Assembly (NCBI RefSeq): GCF_041397485.1
Contig: NZ_JAWKWO010000001.1
Location: 186,001-250,000 of the forward strand
Direction of reading: 5' to 3'
DNA length: 64,000 bases
Origin: Zhengella sp020637775
Lineage (GTDB): Bacteria; Pseudomonadota; Alphaproteobacteria; Rhizobiales; Rhizobiaceae
The notes under the pieces were generated by a model. The model was not told where the DNA came from, did not search any database, and worked only from the letters and a program-made list of their open reading frames with translations. Position numbers and translations under genes: made by a program. Position 1 is the first letter of the stretch, and the number at the start of each line of letters is the position of its first letter. Below are positions 33,904 to 42,572 of the stretch, in pieces.

Positions 33904-35661
33904 TTAGCGCATTTCCTCTGGCGCATCCGCGCCGACCAGCCCAAGACCGGCGACCAGGACATCCAGAACTGCCTGCACCAGCCCTAGCCTGGCGCGCGTC
34001 AATTGTGGATCGTTAACCTTAACAAAGCGTAAGCCGGGATTGTCTGTCCCACGGTTCCAGTGGGCGTGCAGCGCGCTGGCCAGGTCATGGAGGTAAAACG
34101 CGATGCGATGGGGTTCGAGCGCGGAGGCGGCCTGCTCGACAAGGCGCGGCCATTCGGCCAGCTTGCGCACGAGCGCGATCTCGCCCTCGTCGGTCAGCAT
34201 CGACACGCCGTCCTCCAGCCCCTGCCTTTGCGCGATGTCCGCGCCGAACATCTCGGCCGCCTGCCGGAAGACCGAATGACAGCGGGCCGACGCATACTGG
34301 ACATAGAAAACCGGATTGTCCTTGGACTGCTCGGTCACCTTGGCGAAATCGAAGTCCAGCGGCGCATCGGCCTTGCGGTAGAGCATCATGAAGCGGACCG
34401 GATCGCGGCCGACCTCCTCGACCACGTCGCGCAGGGTCACAAACTCCCCTGCCCGCTTCGACATGCGAACGGGCTCGCCGTCACGATAGAGCTTGACGAG
34501 CTGGGTCAGGACGATGGTCAGGTCGATCCGGCCGCCCGATATGGCGCGTGCCAGCGCCTCCATCCGCTTGACATAGCCGCCATGGTCCGCACCCAGAACG
34601 AAGATCAGCTTTTCGTAGCCGCGGCGGTACTTGTCGAGCATGTAGGCGACATCGGCGGCGAAATAGGTATAGGCGCCATCCGACTTGACGAGCGGCCGGT
34701 CGATATCGTCGCCCACGTCGGTGGAGCGGAAAAGGGTCTGGTCGCGGTCCTCCCAGTCTTCCGGCTTCTGCCCCTTCGGCGGGGGCAGCTTGCCGCGATA
34801 GACATGGCCCTTCATGGTCAGGTCATTGATGGCCGAGCGGATCAGGCTTGCATTGTCTGCATGGAGCTGACGCTCGGAAAAGAATACCTCATGGGTGACA
34901 TTGAGCGCGGCCAGATCGGCGCGGATCATGTCCATCATCATGGCGACCGACTTGTCCTTGGCGATTGCCAGAGCCGCATCCTCATCCATGGCCTTGAGAG
35001 CTTCGCCATGCTCGGCCTTCAGGGCCTCGCCGACCGGCACCAGGTAGTCCCCCGGATAAAGACCGGCCGGAATTTCGCCGATGTCCTCGCCCAGTGCCTC
35101 GCGGTAGCGCAACAGGGCGGAGCGGCCCAGTACGTCGATCTGCACGCCGGCATCGTTGATGTAGTATTCCTTGGTCACATCGTAACCGGCAAAACCAAGC
35201 AGGTTGGCCAGCGCATCGCCCACGACGGCGCCGCGGCAATGGCCGACATGCATCGGGCCGGTCGGATTGGCCGAAACATATTCGACATTGACCTTGTGGC
35301 CCTTCCCCATGGCGGAGCGGCCGTAATCCGGCCCGGTGGTCAGGATGTCCTTCAGCAGCGCCTGCCAATAGCTGTCGGAGAGCCGCATATTGATGAAGCC
35401 GGGGCCGGCCACCTCGGCCGTGCCGACATCGCTGTCGCCGGCCAGCGCATCGGCAATGGCCTGCGCCAGTTCCCGCGGATTGCGCCCCACCTGCCTGGCC
35501 AGCACCATGGCCACATTGCAGGCCAGATCGCCATGCGAGGCATCGCGCGGCGGTTCCACGGCGATGCGCGACAGGTCGGGTGTGCCGCCGTCCTTCGTCT
35601 GAAGGCCGAGACTTTCGACAATGCTGAGAATCCGCTGCGTGAAATCGGCGAAAATGTTCAT
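33904..35661 (-). CDS. argS: Arginyl-tRNA synthetase
   Basis: A 585-residue class I synthetase. The HIGH-like motif is 'GPMHVGHCRGAVVGDALAN' and the KMSKS-like motif is 'VRMSKRAGEFVTLRDVV'. The N-terminal Add-1 domain ('DLACNVAMVLAR') and the C-terminal DALR anticodon-binding domain ('YVQYASARCHSVFR' onward) are present. It follows dgt by 59 bases on the same strand, the usual dgt-argS-SPOR-nagZ order of this group. Confidence 0.96.
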   Translation of the reverse strand: MNIFADFTQRILSIVESLGLQTKDGGTPDLSRIAVEPPRDASHGDLACNVAMVLARQVGRNPRELAQAIADALAGDSDVGTAEVAGPGFINMRLSDSYWQALLKDILTTGPDYGRSAMGKGHKVNVEYVSANPTGPMHVGHCRGAVVGDALANLLGFAGYDVTKEYYINDAGVQIDVLGRSALLRYREALGEDIGEIPAGLYPGDYLVPVGEALKAEHGEALKAMDEDAALAIAKDKSVAMMMDMIRADLAALNVTHEVFFSERQLHADNASLIRSAINDLTMKGHVYRGKLPPPKGQKPEDWEDRDQTLFRSTDVGDDIDRPLVKSDGAYTYFAADVAYMLDKYRRGYEKLIFVLGADHGGYVKRMEALARAISGGRIDLTIVLTQLVKLYRDGEPVRMSKRAGEFVTLRDVVEEVGRDPVRFMMLYRKADAPLDFDFAKVTEQSKDNPVFYVQYASARCHSVFRQAAEMFGADIAQRQGLEDGVSMLTDEGEIALVRKLAEWPRLVEQAASALEPHRIAFYLHDLASALHAHWNRGTDNPGLRFVKVNDPQLTRARLGLVQAVLDVLVAGLGLVGADAPEEMR

Positions 35662-35720
35662 GGGTACTGTCCACTGGAAAAGAGACTGCCGGACTCCGGC
35701 CCGGAGCGGCCGCGTTCCGC

Positions 35721-36929
35721 CTATCCCATCTCCACCTTGCGGTCAAACAGGCGGTGGTATTCCTTCAGCGCATAGGTGTCGGTCATGCCGGACAGGAAAT
35801 CGGCGACATGGCGGGCGCGCGCCGTTTCACCGGCAGGCATCTCGGCGGCCCAATGGCCAGCCATGGCATCCGGGTCGGCCATGTAGCAGTCGAAGAGTTC
35901 ACGCACGACACGATCCGCTTCCACACGCCAGCGGACCACGTCGGGATGGCGGTACATCCGCCGGAACAGAAAGCGCTTGAGCGCCCGGTCGGTCTCCTGC
36001 ATGGCATCGGAAAAGCCGGCGATGGTGATGCCGGCGGCGCGAACATCATCGGCATTTCGCGGCTGCACCCCGGCCAGCCGGCCAAGCGCGGTGGCGATCA
36101 CATCCTCCACCATGGCCGTGATCTGGCGCCGCATGAATTCATGCCCGGTGCGCACCGGGTCCAGACCGGGCCATGCCGCGCGCACCGTGGCCAGCGTCTC
36201 GGCCACGAAAGGCACCTCCGCTTCCAGCTCCTCCAGCGTGAACAGGCCGGCCCGCGTGCCGTCGTCGATATCGTGCGTGTTGTAGGCGATGTCGTCGGCA
36301 ATGGCCGCGGCCTGCGCCTCAAGAGAGGCGTGCTGGGCGAGACCGAGCGGAAACCGGGCATCGAAATCGAGGATATCCCGCGGCACCGGCCCGTCCAGTC
36401 CGTTGCCATCGGCATCGGTCAGCGGACCGTTGTGCTTGACGAGGCCTTCCAGCGTTTCCCAGGAGAGGTTCAGCCCGTCGAACTGCGCATAGCGCCGTTC
36501 CAGCCGGGTGACGATGCGCAGCGACTGGGCGTTGTGGTCGAAACCGCCGAAGCCGGCCATCTTTTCGTTGAGCGCATCTTCGCCGGTATGGCCGAACGGC
36601 GTGTGGCCGAAATCATGCACCAGCGCGACGGCCTCGGCGAGATCCTCGTCCACCTTCAGCGAACGCGCGATGGCGCGGGCGATCTGGGAGACCTCGATGG
36701 TATGGGTCAGGCGGGTGCGGAAATGATCGCCCTCATGGGCCACGAACACCTGCGTCTTGTGCTTGAGACGCCTGAAGGCGTTGGAGTGGATGATCCGGTC
36801 GCGGTCGCGCTGGAAGGGTGTGCGGGTGCGGCTTTCGGGTTCGGGAATCAGCCTGCCGCGCGTCCTCGCCGGGTCGCAGGCCCAGGCCGCGCGTTCGCGA
36901 TAGCCGAATCCGATGTCGCCAAGGGTCAT
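35721..36929 (-). CDS. dgt: Deoxyguanosinetriphosphate triphosphohydrolase-like protein
   Basis: A 402-residue HD-domain protein. Metal-binding residues are seen in 'HFRTRLTHTIEVSQIAR' (H) and 'LVHDFGHTPFGHTGEDAL' (HD), plus 'DDIAYNTHDIDDG'. It would hydrolyse dNTPs to deoxynucleosides and tripolyphosphate; the substrate preference of this subgroup is not settled. It is divergent from erpA and upstream of argS. Confidence 0.92.
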   Translation of the reverse strand: MTLGDIGFGYRERAAWACDPARTRGRLIPEPESRTRTPFQRDRDRIIHSNAFRRLKHKTQVFVAHEGDHFRTRLTHTIEVSQIARAIARSLKVDEDLAEAVALVHDFGHTPFGHTGEDALNEKMAGFGGFDHNAQSLRIVTRLERRYAQFDGLNLSWETLEGLVKHNGPLTDADGNGLDGPVPRDILDFDARFPLGLAQHASLEAQAAAIADDIAYNTHDIDDGTRAGLFTLEELEAEVPFVAETLATVRAAWPGLDPVRTGHEFMRRQITAMVEDVIATALGRLAGVQPRNADDVRAAGITIAGFSDAMQETDRALKRFLFRRMYRHPDVVRWRVEADRVVRELFDCYMADPDAMAGHWAAEMPAGETARARHVADFLSGMTDTYALKEYHRLFDRKVEMG

Positions 36930-37042
36930 GCCTGTCCCGTCCGTTTCCGTGACCGTAGCGCTGCCCGCCTGTGATGCCGCGGTTGACGGGTTCGCAGCGG
37001 CTACTTACCTATGGCAGAGGTTCGAATGCAAGGCTGGACACG

Positions 37043-37393
37043 ATGGGTCACGACGCTGCAAGCACGATGAAGGGTGTTGAAGTTACCGATGCGGCCGCGC
37101 GCCGCATCCTCAAGGTGCTGGAAAGGGAGCCCGGCAAGATCGGGCTTAGGATCGCGGTCGAAGGCGGCGGCTGTTCCGGCTTCTCCTACACGATCGACCT
37201 GACCGACGCACAGAACGAGGACGACGTCGTCTTCGAGAAGGCTGGCGCCAGGGTTTTCATCGACGAGCTTTCGCTGGTCTACATGGGCGGATCGAAAGTT
37301 GATTTCATCGATGAACTGATGGGGCAGGCCTTCCGGATCGAGAACCCGAACGCGGTGGCAAGCTGCGGCTGCGGCACCAGCTTCTCGGTCTGA
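37043..37393 (+). CDS. erpA: A-type iron-sulphur carrier ErpA/IscA
   Basis: A 116-residue protein with the A-type carrier pattern: 'VTDAAARRILKVL', 'GGGCSGFSYTIDL' and the C-terminal 'SCGCGTSF'. The three cysteines needed to hold an Fe-S cluster are all present. It delivers clusters to target enzymes. ATG at 37043 has AAGG at nine bases; an inner ATG at 37067 is possible. It is divergent from dgt. Confidence 0.92.
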   Translation: MGHDAASTMKGVEVTDAAARRILKVLEREPGKIGLRIAVEGGGCSGFSYTIDLTDAQNEDDVVFEKAGARVFIDELSLVYMGGSKVDFIDELMGQAFRIENPNAVASCGCGTSFSV

Positions 37394-37416
37394 GCGCCAA
37401 TACCGTCGAAAATGCG

Positions 37417-37449
37417 AAAGGCCGCGACGGAATGACCGCCGCGGCCTTT
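37417..37449. terminator. Bidirectional terminator between erpA and the NCS2 permease
   Basis: A 10-bp stem (AAAGGCCGCG / CGCGGCCTTT) with a further short CGG/CCG stem inside lies between the convergent genes. The plus strand continues into TTTT. The minus strand continues into TTTCGCATTTTC. Confidence 0.82.
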
Positions 37450-37473
37450 TGCCTGCCCGCAAGAGCGGACAGG

Positions 37474-38847
37474 TCAGTCCAGTTCCTCGGGCAGCGCAAG
37501 GTTCAGCACGATCGCGATCAGCGCCGCGGGCAGCAGGCCGGAGGTCAGCAGGATCTTCAGCGTGGCCGGCAGATGCTGGAGGGCATCCGGTTCCAGTTGC
37601 AGGCCAAGGCCAACCGAGAGCGCGACGGCGAAGATCACCATGTTGCGGCGGTTCCAGTTGACCTCCGACAGCATGTTGATGCCGGCGGCAGCCACCATGC
37701 CGAACATGACGATCACGCCGCCACCGAGCACGTGAATCGGTACCGTGGAGACGATGGCGCCCACTTTCGGCACGAAACCGCAGATGATCAGGAAGATGGC
37801 GCCGAAGGTGACGACATGACGGCTCATGACGCCGGTAATCGAGATCAGGCCGACATTCTGCGAGAACGAGGTGTTCGGCAGGCCGCCGAATATGCCGGCC
37901 ACGGCCGTTCCCAGACCATCGGCAAAGGTGGCACCGGAGATTTCGTTGTCGGTCGCCTCACGGCCTGCGCCGCCCTTGGTTATGCCCGACACGTCGCCGA
38001 CTGTCTCGATGGCCGAGACAACGGCCATGAAACACATGCCGATGATGATGGCGGAGTTGAACTCGATGCCCCACTGGAACGGCACGGGCAGCGCGAATGC
38101 GGCGGCGCGGCCGACATTGTCAAAGCTGACCTGCCCCATCACCAGGGCCACGACATAGCCGGCGATCAGGCCGAGCAGCACGGCGGCGATGGACATGAAG
38201 CCCTTGGTGAAGAACTTGATGGCCAGCGTGACAACAACCACGACCAGCGCCGGCCCCCAGAATGCCAGGGTGCCGTAGGCCGGCTTGCCGATCAGCGGCA
38301 CACCGCCGGCGGCATACTGGATGCCTACGCGCACCAGGGCCAGGCCGATCATCAGCACGATGAGGCCGGTGACCAGCGGTGGCAAGGCAAAGCGGATGCG
38401 CCCGATGACGAAGCCGAGGCAGAAATGGAACATGCCGCCGATGACCACGCCGGTCATCAGGCCGGCAAGGCCGGCCACGCCCTGTCCGGCGACGGCGGGA
38501 ATCATGATCGGCAGAAACGCGAAGCTGGTGCCCTGCACGATGGGCAGGCGGGCGCCGACCGGCCCCATGCCGATGGTCTGGAACAGCGTCGCCACGCCGG
38601 CAAACAGCATCGACATCTGGATCATGTAGATCAGGTTCGGGAAATCGGGCGAATTCGACCCGAAGCCGAAGCCGGCTGCCCCGGCCACGATGATCGCCGG
38701 CGTTACGTTTGAGGCGAACATGGCCAGGACATGCTGGATGCCCAGGGGCACGGCCTGCGCGATGGGCGGCGTATAGTCCGGATCGCGCAATCTTGCCTTC
38801 ATGTCGTCGGATACGGCCGCTCCCGGCATTGAAGCTGCGTCGCTCAT
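37474..38847 (-). CDS. NCS2 family purine permease (xanthine/urate type)
   Basis: A 457-residue transporter with about 14 membrane helices. Residues key to the family are 'GIQHVLAMFASNVTP' (QH motif of TM1), 'VSAIETVGDVSGITKGG' (TM8) and 'LPNTSFSQNVGLISITGVMSR' region, where QNxGxxxxTG fits the xanthine/urate branch rather than uracil permeases. It would import a purine base with protons. It stands alone; no purine catabolism genes are next to it. Confidence 0.9.
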   Translation of the reverse strand: MSDAASMPGAAVSDDMKARLRDPDYTPPIAQAVPLGIQHVLAMFASNVTPAIIVAGAAGFGFGSNSPDFPNLIYMIQMSMLFAGVATLFQTIGMGPVGARLPIVQGTSFAFLPIMIPAVAGQGVAGLAGLMTGVVIGGMFHFCLGFVIGRIRFALPPLVTGLIVLMIGLALVRVGIQYAAGGVPLIGKPAYGTLAFWGPALVVVVVTLAIKFFTKGFMSIAAVLLGLIAGYVVALVMGQVSFDNVGRAAAFALPVPFQWGIEFNSAIIIGMCFMAVVSAIETVGDVSGITKGGAGREATDNEISGATFADGLGTAVAGIFGGLPNTSFSQNVGLISITGVMSRHVVTFGAIFLIICGFVPKVGAIVSTVPIHVLGGGVIVMFGMVAAAGINMLSEVNWNRRNMVIFAVALSVGLGLQLEPDALQHLPATLKILLTSGLLPAALIAIVLNLALPEELD

Positions 38848-38978
38848 TGAATTGACCCCTCTGTTGTTGTTAAGTGCGCCCGGTCCCCACCGGCCGTCAT
38901 CTCACGACAAGATCATGCAGAGCGGCTAATGGAACCATCCATTTTTTCTTGAAACACTTGCTTTGCGCAGGGTCAGCA

Positions 38979-39764
<786 letters not shown>

Positions 39765-39807
39765 TGCAAGGTCGCGCCTGGGCGGCGGCCATGCTATGCT
39801 GCCCGGC

Positions 39808-40167
39808 ATGGTGAAAGGACCGATCGCCAGCGCATGCCTGACCCTGCTCGCGAGCATCAGCACCGCGGCCGCCGATGCGAATTGCATGTGCCGGGCAAAC
39901 GGGACCGAATACCCGCTGAACTCGGAGGTCTGCATCCTTTCCGGCGGTACGCCCTTTCTCGCTCGCTGCGTGATGGTGCTCAACAACACGTCGTGGCAGC
40001 GGCTCGGCGATTGCACCCAGGCAGGCGCGCCAGGCAACGGCACATCCTCCAGGGCCACAACAGCGGCGGCGCAATCGCAGCAGATGCCCGCGCTGTCACC
40101 GCCACCCGATGCGCTGTGCGAACCGGCGCGCTGGTCCGGCAAGGGCACGCCCCGGCCGAATTCCTGA
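39808..40167 (+). CDS. Small Cys-rich exported protein of unknown function
   Basis: A 119-residue protein with a signal peptide ('ASACLTLLASISTAAADA', cleavage probably after ADA). The mature part has six cysteines ('NCMCRANG', 'EVCILSG', 'ARCVMVL', 'GDCTQAG', 'LCEPARW'), likely forming disulphides in the periplasm. The tail is Pro/Ser-rich. ATG at 39808 is preferred; ATG at 39796 is four codons upstream. It follows xth by 43 bases. Confidence 0.65.
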   Translation: MVKGPIASACLTLLASISTAAADANCMCRANGTEYPLNSEVCILSGGTPFLARCVMVLNNTSWQRLGDCTQAGAPGNGTSSRATTAAAQSQQMPALSPPPDALCEPARWSGKGTPRPNS

Positions 40168-40257
40168 ACAAGGCGGCAGCCAAGCGAACGGGACGCGCCA
40201 CCCTCAGCGAAACATGTTCCGGCTATACTTTTTTTGAAAAACAGATAGTTACACGAA

Positions 40258-41064
40258 TTACTTGTAGCCATCCCTGAGGAACTGCTCGGCCAGTACCATC
40301 GCGGTGCGCCGGTCGCTCTCGGCGGCCAGTCCGAAAGCTTCTTCCTGCCGCACGCGGATCCAGGCCTGGTCTACCGGGCGGGCGCGTTCCAGGGCCGCAG
40401 TCAGCATGGCGAGACCGCGAACCATCTTGCCGTCCTGCACCAGCAGGTCACCCAGCAATGCCTCGGCCCGGTAGTGCCCCTTGCGCGCCGACAGCCGCAG
40501 CCAGCGCGCCGCCTGCTTCCGATTGGTGCGCCCGCCGTCGCCTTCCAGAAGCATCTTGCCCATTTCATATTGGGCGTCGGGATTGCCGAACATGGAGGCT
40601 GCCTGAAGATAAAGATCGCGGGCCAGGCGCGGGTCCGGGCGGATCGGCGATTTCGGGATGCCCCGGCGCACATAGCCGGCAAGCGCGACCAGCGCGTCGG
40701 ATACATAGCTCTCGTTGGGGCTGCCCGGTTCCGCGCCCATCTGCACGATGTTGCGGAAAATCTTGAAGGCCTCGTAATCGTTGCGGCTGACGCCGTCGCC
40801 ATCGGCATACATGCGGGCCAGCTTCCATTGGGCGCCGGCATGGCCCTTGTCGGCGGCATAGCGATAGGCCTCAATCGCTTCCTTCTTGTCGCCGCTGCGA
40901 TAGGCATCGAAGCCAAAGCGGAACGCCGCCCACGGGTCTTTGCTCTTCTGCCCCGCACCGGGATCGAAGGCGGCTGCCTGCGTCACCGGGAGAACAAGCG
41001 CGAACGCCAGACCCAGAAGTCCGCTCGCCACCCGTCCGCTCAAACTGGTTTCTGTGCGCTGCAC
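40258..41064 (-). CDS. exoR: ExoR-like periplasmic Sel1-repeat protein
   Basis: A 268-residue exported protein (signal peptide ending 'VTQAAAF'). It carries Sel1-type repeats: 'AGAQWKLARMYADGDGVSRN', 'DAQYEMGKMLLEGDGG' and 'YRAEALLGDLLVQDGK'. The segment order, including 'FDPGAGQKSKDPWAAFRFG' and 'ARWLRLSARKGHY', resembles ExoR of Sinorhizobium/Agrobacterium, the periplasmic inhibitor of the ExoS-ChvI two-component system that governs exopolysaccharide and acid response. Orthology is inferred; exoS/chvI are not in view. It is divergent from ppk2. Confidence 0.75.
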   Translation of the reverse strand: MQRTETSLSGRVASGLLGLAFALVLPVTQAAAFDPGAGQKSKDPWAAFRFGFDAYRSGDKKEAIEAYRYAADKGHAGAQWKLARMYADGDGVSRNDYEAFKIFRNIVQMGAEPGSPNESYVSDALVALAGYVRRGIPKSPIRPDPRLARDLYLQAASMFGNPDAQYEMGKMLLEGDGGRTNRKQAARWLRLSARKGHYRAEALLGDLLVQDGKMVRGLAMLTAALERARPVDQAWIRVRQEEAFGLAAESDRRTAMVLAEQFLRDGYK

Positions 41065-41435
41065 GTTCCGGCCCTGTTTTTCTTCTTGCCCGCAGCGCCA
41101 GTCTGTCTGCCGCCGCTCGCCCGGGACCCGCGATGGCGGGACGCCTTTTTCGATTGATCCCGGCGTGCTCCCGGTTTGTGGCGGGACTTGGGCAATCGAA
41201 GGGTCGGCCCTTTCCTACACGATGGCTCGTTTATTATCTGTTGCCGATGGGCAACAAGAAGAACCCTCCTGCCCCTTGCGGGGTGCTGGAAGCCCCGCGA
41301 ACCGGGAATGCGCCTGCGGCCGTGAAACCGAAGCCGGATCAGAATTTATTTGGTGCGATTTGACACGTATCAAGGACAGCGATAGCAGAAAAATCGACCA
41401 TAAGTAGTATTTAAGCAATGGCAGGAGGGACCAGC
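41065..41435. other. Divergent promoter region between exoR-like and ppk2
   Basis: No gene is supported here. The right end is AT-richer and holds a TTGACA at 41360-41365 with a weak -10 candidate 17 bases later, about 70 bases before the ppk2 start. No clear hairpin or operator was found. Confidence 0.4.
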
Positions 41436-42464
41436 ATGATGGAAGATACGAACGGATCGGCGCCGGCGGATGCCTCGCCAAGCACCATCGCCAATGACGG
41501 CAATGCCGAGGCAGCCGCCCAGGATGCAGCCGTAGTGGCCGAACAGGCGCCCGTCGCGTCCACCGCGCCAACTGCTGCCCAGATGCGCCACGATCCCCAG
41601 GCGATCGCCAAGCTGTTCGAGCAGGGCGTCTATCCCTACAAGTCCAAGATGAAGCGCGCTGCCTATGAAAAGGAAAAGGCGGCACTCCAGGTGGAATTGC
41701 TGAAGGCGCAGCGCTGGATCGAGGAAACCGGGCAGAAGGTGGTCATGCTGTTCGAGGGGCGCGATGCGGCCGGCAAGGGCGGCACGATCAAGCGCTTCAT
41801 GGAGCATCTCAATCCGCGCGCGGCAACCGTGGTGGCGCTGCCGAAGCCGACGGAACGCGAGAAGACGCAGTGGTTTTTCCAGCGCTATATCCAGCACCTT
41901 CCGGGAGCCGGCGAAATGGTGCTGTTCGACCGATCCTGGTACAATCGCGCAGGCGTCGAGCGGGTGATGGGCTTCTGCACGCCGAGCGAATATCTCGAAT
42001 TCATGCGCGAGGCGCCGGAAGTGGAAAAGATGCTCGCACGTTCGGGCATCCGTCTCTACAAGTACTGGTTTTCGGTTACCCAGGAAGAGCAATACCGGCG
42101 CTTCAAGGCGCGCGAGACCGACCCGCTGAAACAGTGGAAGCTCTCACCGGTAGACAAGGCCTCGCTCGACAAGTGGGACGACTATACCGAGGCCAAGGAG
42201 GCGATGTTCTTCTATACCGATACCGCAGATGCCCCCTGGACCATCATCAAGTCCAATTGCAAGAAGCGGGCGCGGCTCAACACGATGCGCCACTTCCTTT
42301 ATTCCCTGCCCTATCCCAACAAGAACCGCCATGTCGTGCATGCGCCCGATCCGCTGATCGTGGGCTCGACGCATCACGTGATCGGCCAGGACGACCATAT
42401 TCTCGGCAAGATGCTGCATCCGGATCTGCGGAAAGCCAATGGCGCGGCGGCAAACGCCGGCTGA
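41436..42464 (+). CDS. ppk2: Polyphosphate kinase 2
   Basis: A 342-residue PPK2 family kinase that uses polyphosphate to phosphorylate nucleotides (GDP/ADP). Walker A is 'FEGRDAAGKGGTIKRF', and the family blocks 'LFDRSWYNRAGVERVMGFC' and 'RFKARETDPLKQWKLSP' are present. The N-terminal 60 residues are Ala-rich and not conserved. AGGAGGG six bases upstream fixes ATG at 41436. A strong terminator follows. Confidence 0.94.
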   Translation: MMEDTNGSAPADASPSTIANDGNAEAAAQDAAVVAEQAPVASTAPTAAQMRHDPQAIAKLFEQGVYPYKSKMKRAAYEKEKAALQVELLKAQRWIEETGQKVVMLFEGRDAAGKGGTIKRFMEHLNPRAATVVALPKPTEREKTQWFFQRYIQHLPGAGEMVLFDRSWYNRAGVERVMGFCTPSEYLEFMREAPEVEKMLARSGIRLYKYWFSVTQEEQYRRFKARETDPLKQWKLSPVDKASLDKWDDYTEAKEAMFFYTDTADAPWTIIKSNCKKRARLNTMRHFLYSLPYPNKNRHVVHAPDPLIVGSTHHVIGQDDHILGKMLHPDLRKANGAAANAG

Positions 42465-42487
42465 ACGGTTCTGCTTTGAGAAAACGC

Positions 42488-42516
42488 AATGGCCGGGCGC
42501 ACTGCGCCCGGCCATT
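42488..42516. terminator. Bidirectional terminator between ppk2 and valS
   Basis: A 13-bp perfect stem (AATGGCCGGGCGC / GCGCCCGGCCATT) with a 3-base loop lies between the convergent genes. The minus strand continues GCGTTTTCTC; the plus strand continues TCCTG. Confidence 0.82.
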
Positions 42517-42572
42517 TCCTGTCCAGCACGGCCATCATGCGGGGTGCCGGGCGGCTTGCGCCCGTCCCTCGC

